Shown here piece after piece: positions 25,952 through 33,031 of a stretch of 61,197 bases of DNA (position 1 is the stretch's first letter; every line of letters starts with the position of its first letter). The stretch is taken from NCBI GenBank assembly GCA_944385485.1, contig CALWXL010000004.1:1-61197 (forward strand), read 5' to 3'. Both the position numbers and the translations under genes were made by a program. A model generated the notes under the pieces. It was given only the letters and a program-made list of their open reading frames with translations, did no database searches and was not told the DNA's origin. This stretch comes from an uncultured Oscillospiraceae bacterium (GTDB taxonomy: Bacteria > Bacillota > Clostridia > Oscillospirales > Oscillospiraceae).

Positions 25952-26851
25952 TTATTTGGCGTAGGCGTCCCGCAGCTTTTCACTGGCCTGCACCATCTGG
26001 CGCTGCAAGCTGGCCGGGGCGAGTACCTCCACGCCGCCGCCAAAGGACAGCAGGTAGCTGGCCAGCCATCCCCCGTCGGGGAATACGGTGGACACCAGCA
26101 GCGAGCCGTCGGGCTGAGGGGTGATGCAGTGGCGGTCGAACTCGTCGTACACCCGGTGGGCCAGGTGGGCGGGGAAACGCAGCTCCACTTCCACCCGGAA
26201 CAGCGGGGGAATTTCCCCGGACAACTCCGGGTCGGGGGGATTCATCAGCCGGTGGAACGGCTGGTCGGTGATGCTCAGGTCCAACAGTCGGGTGAGCCGG
26301 AAGGTGCGATAGCACTCCTGAAAGGGACAATAGGCCTGGAGATACCAGCCCTGGCCCTGGAAGACCAGACGCACTGGCTGCACCAGGTAGGGCATCTGCT
26401 CGCCCTGGGAGCTGGCATAGGTAAACTGCACCGCCCGGCGCTGCAAAATGGCCCCCCGCAGCAGCTTGAAGTCCTCGGTGTCTCCGGCGGCGGTGCCCCA
26501 GTGGGTGAGATAGACCCGCAGCCAGTCCTCTTCGGGACGGCGGAACAGGGCGGAGAGCTTGGCCAGCGTGGCCTCCCGCTGGGCGTCCGGGTCGTCATCC
26601 AGAGCCGCCAGCAGCTGCTGCTGTTCCCCGGGGGTGAACAGGTTAGGGTCGGGGGCGCATCCGTCCATGAGGGTGATGCCGCCGTTTTTGCCCGGAGCAG
26701 TACACACCGGCACTCCGGCTGCCGACAGAGCGTCGATTTCCCGGTACACGGTACTCACCGACACCTGGAGCAGCTCAGCCAGCTGGGGAGCAGTGATGCG
26801 GTCATGCTCCAGCAGCAGGGATAGAATTTGAATGAGTCGATTGGCAGACAT
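25952..26851 (-). CDS. WYL-domain transcriptional regulator
   Basis: 299 residues. Residues 1-~60 are an HTH_11-type winged helix (RITAPQLAELLQVSVSTVYREIDAL), ~130-205 the WYL ligand-sensing domain (VQFTYASSQGEQMPYLVQPVRLVFQGQGWYLQAYC), and the end a WCX-type extension (FPDGGWLASYLLSFGGGVEVL). YafY-like repressor or activator; target unknown. The ATG at 26851 follows AGGGGGTG. A single gene convergent with corA. Confidence 0.9.
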   Translation of the reverse strand: MSANRLIQILSLLLEHDRITAPQLAELLQVSVSTVYREIDALSAAGVPVCTAPGKNGGITLMDGCAPDPNLFTPGEQQQLLAALDDDPDAQREATLAKLSALFRRPEEDWLRVYLTHWGTAAGDTEDFKLLRGAILQRRAVQFTYASSQGEQMPYLVQPVRLVFQGQGWYLQAYCPFQECYRTFRLTRLLDLSITDQPFHRLMNPPDPELSGEIPPLFRVEVELRFPAHLAHRVYDEFDRHCITPQPDGSLLVSTVFPDGGWLASYLLSFGGGVEVLAPASLQRQMVQASEKLRDAYAK

Positions 26852-26892
26852 GGATGCACCCCCTAAATTTTAGTAAGGACAGGAGAGAAGTG

Positions 26893-26923
26893 AAACGCCC
26901 GATTCCTGGGGAATCGGGCGTTT
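26893..26923 (-). terminator. Terminator after rplT
   Basis: A 14-bp stem AAACGCCCGATTCC and its complement around a 3-base loop; the U-run on the minus strand is short. Confidence 0.7.
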
Positions 26924-26934
26924 ATCAAGCTAAA

Positions 26935-27291
26935 TTAGGCCAGCTTAGCCTTAGCCATCTCGGTGAGCTGGGTGAAAGCAGCCTTGTCGTTGACAGCCAG
27001 CTCGGAGAGCATCTTGCGGTTGATCTCCACACCAGCCAGCTTCAGGCCGTGCATAAAGGTGGAGTAGTTCATGCCGTTCATCTTGCAAGCGGCATTGATG
27101 CGGGCGATCCACAGCTGACGGAAGTCACGCTTCTTCAGCTTGCGGCCGGTGTAGGCGTACTGCAGGGACTTCATCACCTGCTCGTTGGCCATCTTGAAGT
27201 GCTTGCTCTTGGCACCCCAGTAGCCCTTGGCCAGCTTCAGGATCTTATTTCTTCTTTTACGGGTCATCATTGCGCCCTTAACTCTTGCCAT
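26935..27291 (-). CDS. rplT: 50S ribosomal protein L20
   Basis: 118 residues, full length, starting [20 protein letters not shown] and with the conserved [14 protein letters not shown] segment. A primary 23S rRNA binding protein needed early in 50S assembly; in Firmicutes it also represses its own operon by binding the infC leader. Last gene of infC-rpmI-rplT. Confidence 0.98.
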   Translation of the reverse strand: MARVKGAMMTRKRRNKILKLAKGYWGAKSKHFKMANEQVMKSLQYAYTGRKLKKRDFRQLWIARINAACKMNGMNYSTFMHGLKLAGVEINRKMLSELAVNDKAAFTQLTEMAKAKLA

Positions 27292-27331
27292 TGTCGTTCA
27301 GCCTCCTATATATGAGTGTATCGGGTGTTAC

Positions 27332-27535
27332 TTATTTGTAGGGAATCAGACGCTTGACGGTGGCCTCGTTGGTCACGTCAGCATAGGCGCCCTTGCGGAG
27401 GCCTCTCTTGATCTTGGTGGTCTTGCCGTGGCCGTTGAGCAGGTGACGGCGTTTGGCGTGGGCACGCTTGACACGGCCGTTCTTGGTCAGCGAAAAGCGC
27501 TTCTTGGCACCGCTGTGGGTCTTGATCTTAGGCAT
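27332..27535 (-). CDS. rpmI: 50S ribosomal protein L35
   Basis: 67 residues, full length, with the typical MPKIKTHSGAKKRF start and HLLNGHGKTTKIKRGLRK core. Middle gene of the infC-rpmI-rplT operon. Confidence 0.98.
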   Translation of the reverse strand: MPKIKTHSGAKKRFSLTKNGRVKRAHAKRRHLLNGHGKTTKIKRGLRKGAYADVTNEATVKRLIPYK

Positions 27536-27588
27536 GGTGGTTATCTCCTTTACTCTTTAGATGGTGGGCGATGTACGCCCGCAGGAAA

Positions 27589-28116
27589 TTACTTGTTGGG
27601 CTTGCCGCTCTTGGCGGACAGGAAAATGCTCATGTGCCGACCCTCCAGCTTGGGCTCCTTGTCCAGGTTGGCCAGCTCGGCGCACTGCTGGGCGAAGTCC
27701 AGAAGAAGGTTCTTACCGATGTCGGTGTGAGCCATCTCACGGCCACGGAATCGCACGGTTACCTTCACACGGTTGCCGTCAGCCAGGAACTTCTGGGCGT
27801 TGCGCAGCTTGGTGTTGAAGTCGCCGATGTCGATGCCCGGGGACATACGCACTTCCTTGATCTCCACGACGTGCTGGTTCTTCTTGGCCTCCTTCTCCCG
27901 CTTGGCCTGCTCGAACTTGAACTTGCCATAGTCCATGAGCTTGCACACAGGGGGGACGGCATTGGGAGAGATCTTGACCAGATCCAGACCGGCCTCGTCG
28001 GCATGGCGCTGGGCCTGGGCAGCGGACATCACGCCCAGCTGATCGCCGTCGGCGCCAATCAGGCGGACTTCACGGTCACGGATCTCTTCATTGATCTGAT
28101 GGGTTGGGTTAGCTAT
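27589..28116 (-). CDS. infC: Translation initiation factor IF-3, probably from an AUA start codon
   Basis: 175 residues with the IF3 N-domain (NEEIRDREVRLIGADGDQLG, CKLMDYGKFKFEQ), linker, and C-domain (RFRGREMAHTDIGKNLL, EGRHMSIFLSAK). IF-3 checks start codons on the 30S subunit. Nine bases after a perfect AGGAGG the frame reads ATA at 28114-28116 (Ile-Ala-Asn-Pro), and no in-frame ATG, GTG or TTG is near that site. An unusual start is a known way for infC to regulate itself. The nearest in-frame ATG at 28179 lies in the leader and has no ribosome binding site. Confidence 0.95.
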   Translation of the reverse strand: MANPTHQINEEIRDREVRLIGADGDQLGVMSAAQAQRHADEAGLDLVKISPNAVPPVCKLMDYGKFKFEQAKREKEAKKNQHVVEIKEVRMSPGIDIGDFNTKLRNAQKFLADGNRVKVTVRFRGREMAHTDIGKNLLLDFAQQCAELANLDKEPKLEGRHMSIFLSAKSGKPNK

Positions 28117-28280
28117 GGCAAAGCACCTCCTGAAAAACAAAAAATGTGAGTGCAGCAACAGCACCCACATCCACAACAAAAAACGACAATCCAGAGAGAT
28201 TGCGTGTTTTTCACCATGTTGACCTCTTTGCCTTGGGCTGGAGGTGAGGACGGCGGTGCCATTCCTACTTTGTTTTGCCC
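28117..28280 (-). ncRNA. infC operon leader with attenuator, L20-leader-like
   Basis: About 165 nucleotides of untranslated RNA. Near its end CAATC and GATTG (28187-28202) form a short stem followed on the minus strand by six T, an intrinsic terminator ahead of infC. Upstream, other complementary stretches (CCTCACCTCC, CCAAGGCAAAGAGG) could form the alternative structure. The L20 leader of Firmicutes works this way; I identify it by position and layout, not by a covariance match. Confidence 0.5.
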
Positions 28281-28284
28281 GAGT

Positions 28285-28313
28285 ATTATATCAAGCGGGC
28301 CGGGTGTTGTCAA
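28285..28313 (-). promoter_or_regulatory. Consensus promoter of infC-rpmI-rplT, inside the end of the MATE gene
   Basis: Minus-strand TTGACA, 17 bases, TATAAT. The -35 and spacer are the last codons of the upstream MATE gene, whose TGA stop (28291-28293) touches the -10. Confidence 0.85.
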
Positions 28314-29670
28314 GTTGTTTTTTCAATGTTTTTGTGTCCCGGTGGCGCAGCAGCAAAAAGTACCCCACGCACAGGGTCAGGTTGACCAGAGCGGAGGCGG
28401 GCACCGCCAGGCCGATGAGGAACATGGAGGTGTGGGGCAGACGGCTGAGTACATAGGACAGGGGAATGCGGACGAGGAAGGCGGCGGCCAGGCCCTGGGC
28501 CATGACAAAGGCGGTGCGCTCCCGTCCGTTGAAGTAGCCTAAGAAGCAGAACACCACTGACACCATGAGATACTCCCAGGAGCTGCCCCGGAGGTATCCG
28601 GCTGCGGCATCCAACACCGCCGGGTCGCTGTCAAAGATGGAGGCCAGTCCCCGGCCCCAGAAGAAGGTGAGCAGGAACATTGCCACACCCACACACAGGG
28701 AGATGCGGGTGGCCAGCAGCAAGGCCCGGTTGGCCCGCTGAGGGTTGTCCGCCCCCATGTTCTGGGCCACAAAGGTGGACAGGGCGGACATGAAGGACAT
28801 GGGCACCAGGGCCAGGAAGATAAACAGCTTTTCCGCAATGCCCACCCCGGCGGAGGCGATGAGGCCCAGAGCATTGATGATGCTGGTGATGATGAGGAAG
28901 GACAGGTTGGTGAGAAAGTCCTGGAGGGCAATGGGAGCGCCCACCCGCAAAATTCCTCCGGCGGCCCGGCCCCCACGCCGCCAAGGGGTGGGGATGGAGA
29001 AGGGGAGGGGGTTGCGCCGGATGTAGGCCAGGGAGAAGGCCACGCTGATGGCCTGAGCGATGATGGTGGCCAGGGCAGCTCCGGCAGCGTGGAGCCGGAA
29101 CACCCCCACAAAGAGCACATCCAGCACCACATTCACCAGGCAGGCGATGAGCACAAAGAGAAAGGGAGAGCGGGAATTGCCCACCCCTCGGAAAATGCCG
29201 CTGATGCCGTTGTAGGCGGTGATGAACACGATGCCTGCCGAGCAGATGCGGAGATAGGCCACGGCCTCCCCCATGGCGGCCTCCGGGACATGCATCCACC
29301 GGGCCGCCTGGGGGGCCAGCACCAGCATCACAGCGGTGAGCAGGGCGGCCACCAGGGTAAACAGGCGGATCTGGCTGCACACCACCTGGCCTGCCTGCCG
29401 GGGCTCCCCCGAGCCCATGGCTTTACCCACCAACACGGTAACCCCCATGGTCAGCCCTGTGAGGATGGAGGTGATGGACTGCATCACCTGGCTGCCTGTG
29501 GCCACGGCGGACACCGAGGCAGTGGGGGAGAAGTGGCCTACCACCGCCAGATCCACCCCGCCGTAAAAGGCCTGGAGCAGCAGGGAGAGCATCAGGGGCA
29601 GGGCAAAGCGGATGAGGGGGGCCAGGATGGGTCCGGAGAGGAACGAGTGCTGGGCGGATGGGGTTTCCAT
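28291..29670 (-). CDS. MATE-family efflux transporter
   Basis: 459 residues, twelve membrane segments in two homologous halves, as expected for this family (LIRFALPLMLSLLLQAFYGGVDLAVVG near the start; GAPIALQDFLTNLSFLI starting the second half; VAQNMGA). Exports organic cations or drugs using Na+ or H+. The ATG at 29670 follows GGAGG. Its mRNA leader contains a terminator-like hairpin. Confidence 0.92.
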   Translation of the reverse strand: METPSAQHSFLSGPILAPLIRFALPLMLSLLLQAFYGGVDLAVVGHFSPTASVSAVATGSQVMQSITSILTGLTMGVTVLVGKAMGSGEPRQAGQVVCSQIRLFTLVAALLTAVMLVLAPQAARWMHVPEAAMGEAVAYLRICSAGIVFITAYNGISGIFRGVGNSRSPFLFVLIACLVNVVLDVLFVGVFRLHAAGAALATIIAQAISVAFSLAYIRRNPLPFSIPTPWRRGGRAAGGILRVGAPIALQDFLTNLSFLIITSIINALGLIASAGVGIAEKLFIFLALVPMSFMSALSTFVAQNMGADNPQRANRALLLATRISLCVGVAMFLLTFFWGRGLASIFDSDPAVLDAAAGYLRGSSWEYLMVSVVFCFLGYFNGRERTAFVMAQGLAAAFLVRIPLSYVLSRLPHTSMFLIGLAVPASALVNLTLCVGYFLLLRHRDTKTLKKQLDNTRPA

Positions 29671-29706
29671 GGTGACAACCTCCAGATATCAAACTTGGGG
29701 AGCAAC

Positions 29707-29738
29707 AAAAAACGCCAACAAGCATACACTTGTTGGCG
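29707..29738 (-). terminator. Terminator in the MATE leader, possible attenuator
   Basis: Minus-strand CGCCAACAAG TGTATG CTTGTTGGCG followed by six T, 37 bases before the MATE start and downstream of its likely promoter. A second hairpin AGCACGG/CCGTGCT lies at 29755-29771 between promoter and terminator. Confidence 0.7.
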
Positions 29739-29776
29739 ATAATGTATCAAACGAAGCACGGCTCCCGTGCTGGAAC

Positions 29777-29805
29777 AGCGTACCACAGTTGTCAGGGAAA
29801 GTCAA
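29777..29805 (-). promoter_or_regulatory. Likely promoter of the MATE gene
   Basis: Minus-strand TTGACT, 17 bases, TACGCT, about 40 bases upstream of the leader terminator and just after the stop of the preceding SLOG gene. Confidence 0.5.
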
Positions 29806-29818
29806 CCCCCACACAGAC

Positions 29819-30352
29819 TCATGGCACCAGATGGGTGGGGGGGTGTTGAGGATGGTTGAGGTCAAACAGGTAGATATCCAACCGATGCTCCATGGCGTAG
29901 TTTAGGGTGTACTGGGTGCCCCCTCGGATGCCGTTGAACACTGCCAGGATGGTGGAGGACTGGTCCACCATGTATCGGTCCCGGCGCAGCATACAGTGGC
30001 GGTCGTAGTGCTCCTGTACCAGGGTGGTGGTGTCGCACTGGTCCACCAGACGGTGCCAGCGCATCCGGTCTCCGTCCTTCCATTTGTTGGCCTGGCCCAG
30101 GCAGGGCAGAGCCGCCTCCAGTGTCACCTCCGGGTGTCGCTCCCGCAGAGCCAGCACCCCCTCGGCAAAATAGAAGTCTGCACCCCGGGCCATGCCGCAG
30201 ATAAAATGACGATACCCCTGGGCATACAGCTGTTCCAGCTGGGCGGCCATGCTCTCTTTCAGCGCCACACAGGAAGGGTGTGACTCCTCATCTCCCCAGG
30301 GCAGTTTTTCCGGCCGGTGCCCGGTGAAACAACAGGTGCGGTGTGGTTCCAT
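29819..30352 (-). CDS. DUF1273/SLOG-family protein (YpsA-like)
   Basis: 177 residues beginning RTCCFTGHRPEKLPWG, the hallmark of the YpsA/DUF1273 family, with a SLOG-type Rossmann core (FICGMARGADFYFAEGVLAL) and DRYMVDQSSTILAVFNGIRGGTQYT. These proteins are thought to bind nucleotides or NAD-like ligands; the role is unknown. The ATG at 30352 follows GGAGGG. Confidence 0.85.
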   Translation of the reverse strand: MEPHRTCCFTGHRPEKLPWGDEESHPSCVALKESMAAQLEQLYAQGYRHFICGMARGADFYFAEGVLALRERHPEVTLEAALPCLGQANKWKDGDRMRWHRLVDQCDTTTLVQEHYDRHCMLRRDRYMVDQSSTILAVFNGIRGGTQYTLNYAMEHRLDIYLFDLNHPQHPPTHLVP

Positions 30353-30432
30353 GGCGACTCCCTCCAATCGGACGTTTGTTCTATTTTACCGGAGGGAGGG
30401 GGCTGCGTCAATGGCTGGAGGGAAAAAACATC

Positions 30433-30460
30433 TTGCAATTTTCATCCCCCGTGCTATAAT
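30433..30460 (+). promoter_or_regulatory. Promoter of the ribU riboswitch transcript
   Basis: TTGCAA, 16 bases, TATAAT, about 25 bases before the riboswitch. Confidence 0.7.
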
Positions 30461-30484
30461 GGCGTGCAGAGACAAGTGAATACC

Positions 30485-30609
30485 ATGTCTTCAGGGCGGG
30501 GTGAAATTCCCCACTGGCGGTATAGTCCGCGACCCGCAGAGCGTTGGCTCTGTGGCTGACTCGGTGAAACTCCGGGACCAACGGTTACAGTCCGGATGGA
30601 AGAGGATGT
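30485..30609 (+). ncRNA. FMN riboswitch (RFN element)
   Basis: Recognised from conserved blocks in order: TCTTCAGGGCGGGGTGAAAT, CCCACTGGCGGTATAGTCCG, CTCGGTGAAACTCCG, CAGTCCGGATGGAAGAGGAT. It lies upstream of ribU and should switch riboflavin import off when FMN is plentiful. Downstream, CGCCTGAACG pairs with CGTTTGGGCG (ten pairs with G-U, no T-run), which is likely part of the expression platform. Confidence 0.95.
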
Positions 30610-30688
30610 GCAAGAACTCCAAGTGGGTTGTTGCGCCTGAACGGCATTGGCGTTTGGGCGTCTCAATATCATTTGGAGGTTTTTTGTT

Positions 30689-31411
30689 ATGTGGAACAAC
30701 CTGACCGCACTGTGGAATACAGTGCAGAGCAACGTGGGCTATGTGTTGGTGTGCCTGGCGGTGTTTGTGGCCCTGTTTGTGGTGGCCCTGTTGGTGGAAC
30801 GGGTGTGGCTGAAGCTGCCCCGGCAAAAGGCGGCCCGGCGGGCGGCCTACATTGGCATTTTTGCCGCCATGGCTGCCATCTTGATGTACTTCGAGCTGCC
30901 CCTGCCCTTCGCCCCCAGCTTTTATGAGATCGACCTGAGCGAGGTGCCGGTGCTCATCTGCTCCTTCTCCCTGGGCCCTGTGGCGGGCGTGGTGTGCGAG
31001 CTGGTCAAGGTGATCCTCAAGCTGCTGCTCAAGGGCACCACCACCGCCCTGGTGGGGGACTTTGCAAACTTCGTGGTGGGCTGCTCCTTTATTCTCCCCG
31101 CCACCATCATCTATCACCACCGCAAGACCAAGAAGGGCGCTTTGGTGGGCATGGTGGTCGGCACGGTGGCGATGGCAGTCTTCGGCAGCTTCTTCAATGC
31201 CGTCTACCTGCTCCCTGCCTTCTCCGCCCTCTACGGCATGCCCCTGGAGCAGCTGGTGGCCATGGGCACCGCCGTCAATGGGATGATCAACAGCGTGTCC
31301 ACCCTGGTGCTCTTTGCTGTGGTGCCCTTTAACATCGTCAAGGGCGCTGTGGTGTCCCTGCTCACCACCCTGCTGTACAAGCGGGTGGAGCGGCTGCTGC
31401 GGATGCGGTAA
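30689..31411 (+). CDS. ribU: Riboflavin ECF transporter S component
   Basis: 240 residues. Residues ~45-240 form a six-helix RibU-like S component (AAYIGIFAAMAAILMYFELPLPFAP, YEIDLSEVPVLICSFSLGPVAGV, GTTTALVGDFANFVVG); an additional N-terminal hydrophobic segment (~17-35) precedes it. It binds riboflavin and needs the shared ECF energising module from elsewhere. Control by the FMN riboswitch supports the substrate. The ATG at 30689 follows GGAGG. Confidence 0.94.
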   Translation: MWNNLTALWNTVQSNVGYVLVCLAVFVALFVVALLVERVWLKLPRQKAARRAAYIGIFAAMAAILMYFELPLPFAPSFYEIDLSEVPVLICSFSLGPVAGVVCELVKVILKLLLKGTTTALVGDFANFVVGCSFILPATIIYHHRKTKKGALVGMVVGTVAMAVFGSFFNAVYLLPAFSALYGMPLEQLVAMGTAVNGMINSVSTLVLFAVVPFNIVKGAVVSLLTTLLYKRVERLLRMR

Positions 31412-31480
31412 TGGGCAACCTGTCCGGAAATCCAAGGCTTGATGGGGAGAAGTTCGGACACTCTCACGGAGAAAAAATCC

Positions 31481-31575
31481 TTACACGAGCAAGAAAAATT
31501 TGCTAGAATATCTCTTGCAAATGGTAGTCGCAGTGGAGAGCAACGAGACGAAAGTTTCGCTGCTCTCCTTTTTTT
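31481..31575 (+). promoter_or_regulatory. Promoter and terminator-like leader of the DUF2798 gene
   Basis: TTACAC, 17 bases, TAGAAT (31481-31509) is followed by a hairpin GGAGAGCA/TGCTCTCC (31535-31568) with seven T, i.e. an intrinsic terminator 33 bases before the gene. Its right arm CTCTCC is also complementary to the downstream ribosome binding site GGAGAG at 31593-31598. Confidence 0.5.
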
Positions 31576-31608
31576 GCGGCAAAAACGAGTAAGGAGAGAA
31601 GAAAATTT

Positions 31609-32076
31609 ATGCCTCAGACCAAGCTTCAAAACGTGGTGTACACCATTATCATGGCCGTTGTCATGGTGTATGGAATGATCGTCTACAACGTGGCCCTGAA
31701 CACCGGAGGGGTGACCAACGCCACCTTTGTTATGGCCCTCCACGAGATGCCCATCATGGTGCCCGTTGCCTTTGTGCTGGAGTTTTTTGTGGTGGAGCAC
31801 CTGGCCAAGTTCCTGGCCTTCCGCATGGTCAAGCCCACAGACCGGCCCATTGTCATCATCCTGGCCATCTCCACCATGATCGTGTGCATCATGTGCCCCA
31901 CCATGTCCCTCATCGCCACCCTGCTGTTCAAGCAGCCCAGCTTCGGCACCTGGGTGCACACCTTTGGGTGCAATCTGCCCATGGCGCTGCTGTGGCAGCT
32001 GCTGTACTGCGGACCCTTTGTGCGGCTCATCTTCCGCACGCTGTTCCGCCGTCAGCTCAAAACTCAGGCCCAATAA
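31609..32076 (+). CDS. DUF2798 membrane protein
   Basis: 155 residues with four membrane segments arranged as two DUF2798 repeats: YTIIMAVVMVYGMIVYN in the first and IILAISTMIVCIMCPTMSLIATLLF in the second. Function unknown. The ATG at 31609 follows AAGGAGAG. Its leader contains a possible attenuator, and a strong terminator follows. Confidence 0.82.
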   Translation: MPQTKLQNVVYTIIMAVVMVYGMIVYNVALNTGGVTNATFVMALHEMPIMVPVAFVLEFFVVEHLAKFLAFRMVKPTDRPIVIILAISTMIVCIMCPTMSLIATLLFKQPSFGTWVHTFGCNLPMALLWQLLYCGPFVRLIFRTLFRRQLKTQAQ

Positions 32077-32086
32077 CTTACCCCAG

Positions 32087-32126
32087 GCGATGGGTGCGGT
32101 TTCCTTGCCGCACCCATCGCTTTTTT
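32087..32126 (+). terminator. Terminator after the DUF2798 gene
   Basis: A 13-bp stem GCGATGGGTGCGG and its complement around TTTCCTTG, then six T. Confidence 0.9.
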
Positions 32127-32204
32127 ACACGCAGCAGGTGACAGAGGCAGAGAAGATATGGTACAATAATGCCAGGAAAAAACCATGCAAAGGTGGGTGT
32201 GGAT

Positions 32205-32960
32205 ATGGAGCGATTGAAAGAGCTGAATGGGTATCAAACGTTCATGATGGTCGTGATGGCAGCCATGGTATTGGTGTTTACCATCCTCTATCCGGTGACC
32301 ATCTCCCGCACAGGCTTTGCCTACAAGGACACCCTTCTGGTGCAGAGTCAGGAGGGGGACAACACGGTGTATACCGGAAAGGTCTACGGCGTTGCCTCCC
32401 GCTTCACCGTGACCCCGGATAAAACCGTGGAATTCCAGTACGGGGAAGAGAAGTACGGCCCCTATTCCATCCGGGTGGATTCCTCGGCGGCACCCAAGGG
32501 GTCGGATATCCCTGCGGGCATCACCGGCATGGAACTGCTGCGCGGGGATGAGGTGCTGTTCCGGGGCGGCGTGGTGGACGTTGGGGACGGCTATTTGGTG
32601 TTCAACGAAGATGGCAGCATGGTCAGCGGCATGGGGGTAAACGTTGGCGTCTACACCAACGGGGACAGCTATGTGCTGGACTCCATGGAGCCCTCGGTGA
32701 CCAATGTCCTGGATTTGCTGGAAGGCCCGGAGTTGACCCATAAGGGCACCTGGGTGGGCTGGGCGGCCGGCGTGTTCTGCTGCGTGGTAACGGCGGTGTC
32801 CATGCTGTTTGCCGACGAGCTGTTTCGCTTTCAGCTGATCTTTTCCATTCGAAATGTGGAAGATGCGGAGCCCTCGGACTGGGAGATGATGGGGCGATAC
32901 ATCACCTGGACGGTGGTTCCCATCCTGGCCTTGGTGGCATTTATCATGGGACTGCGATAA
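32205..32960 (+). CDS. Membrane protein with an extracytoplasmic beta-rich domain, unknown function
   Basis: 251 residues: a membrane helix at ~10-33, an exposed domain at ~35-175 with many short strands (FTVTPDKTVEFQYGEEKYGPYSIRVD), and two further membrane helices at ~180-203 and ~228-249. I do not recognise a family. The ATG at 32205 follows AAAGGTGGG; a TACAAT at 32162 could be its -10. The alternating loop suggests an envelope or signal-monitoring protein, but that is guesswork. Confidence 0.6.
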   Translation: MERLKELNGYQTFMMVVMAAMVLVFTILYPVTISRTGFAYKDTLLVQSQEGDNTVYTGKVYGVASRFTVTPDKTVEFQYGEEKYGPYSIRVDSSAAPKGSDIPAGITGMELLRGDEVLFRGGVVDVGDGYLVFNEDGSMVSGMGVNVGVYTNGDSYVLDSMEPSVTNVLDLLEGPELTHKGTWVGWAAGVFCCVVTAVSMLFADELFRFQLIFSIRNVEDAEPSDWEMMGRYITWTVVPILALVAFIMGLR

Positions 32961-32973
32961 CCCAAAAAGACAA

Positions 32974-33010
32974 CGGAGGAAGCCATCTTCTTTGGATGGC
33001 TTCCTCCGTG
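32974..33010. terminator. Bidirectional terminator
   Basis: A 15-bp stem ACGGAGGAAGCCATC and its complement between the membrane protein gene and larC. Confidence 0.75.
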
Positions 33011-33031
33011 TTTGTTTCCACAAAGGAGAAA

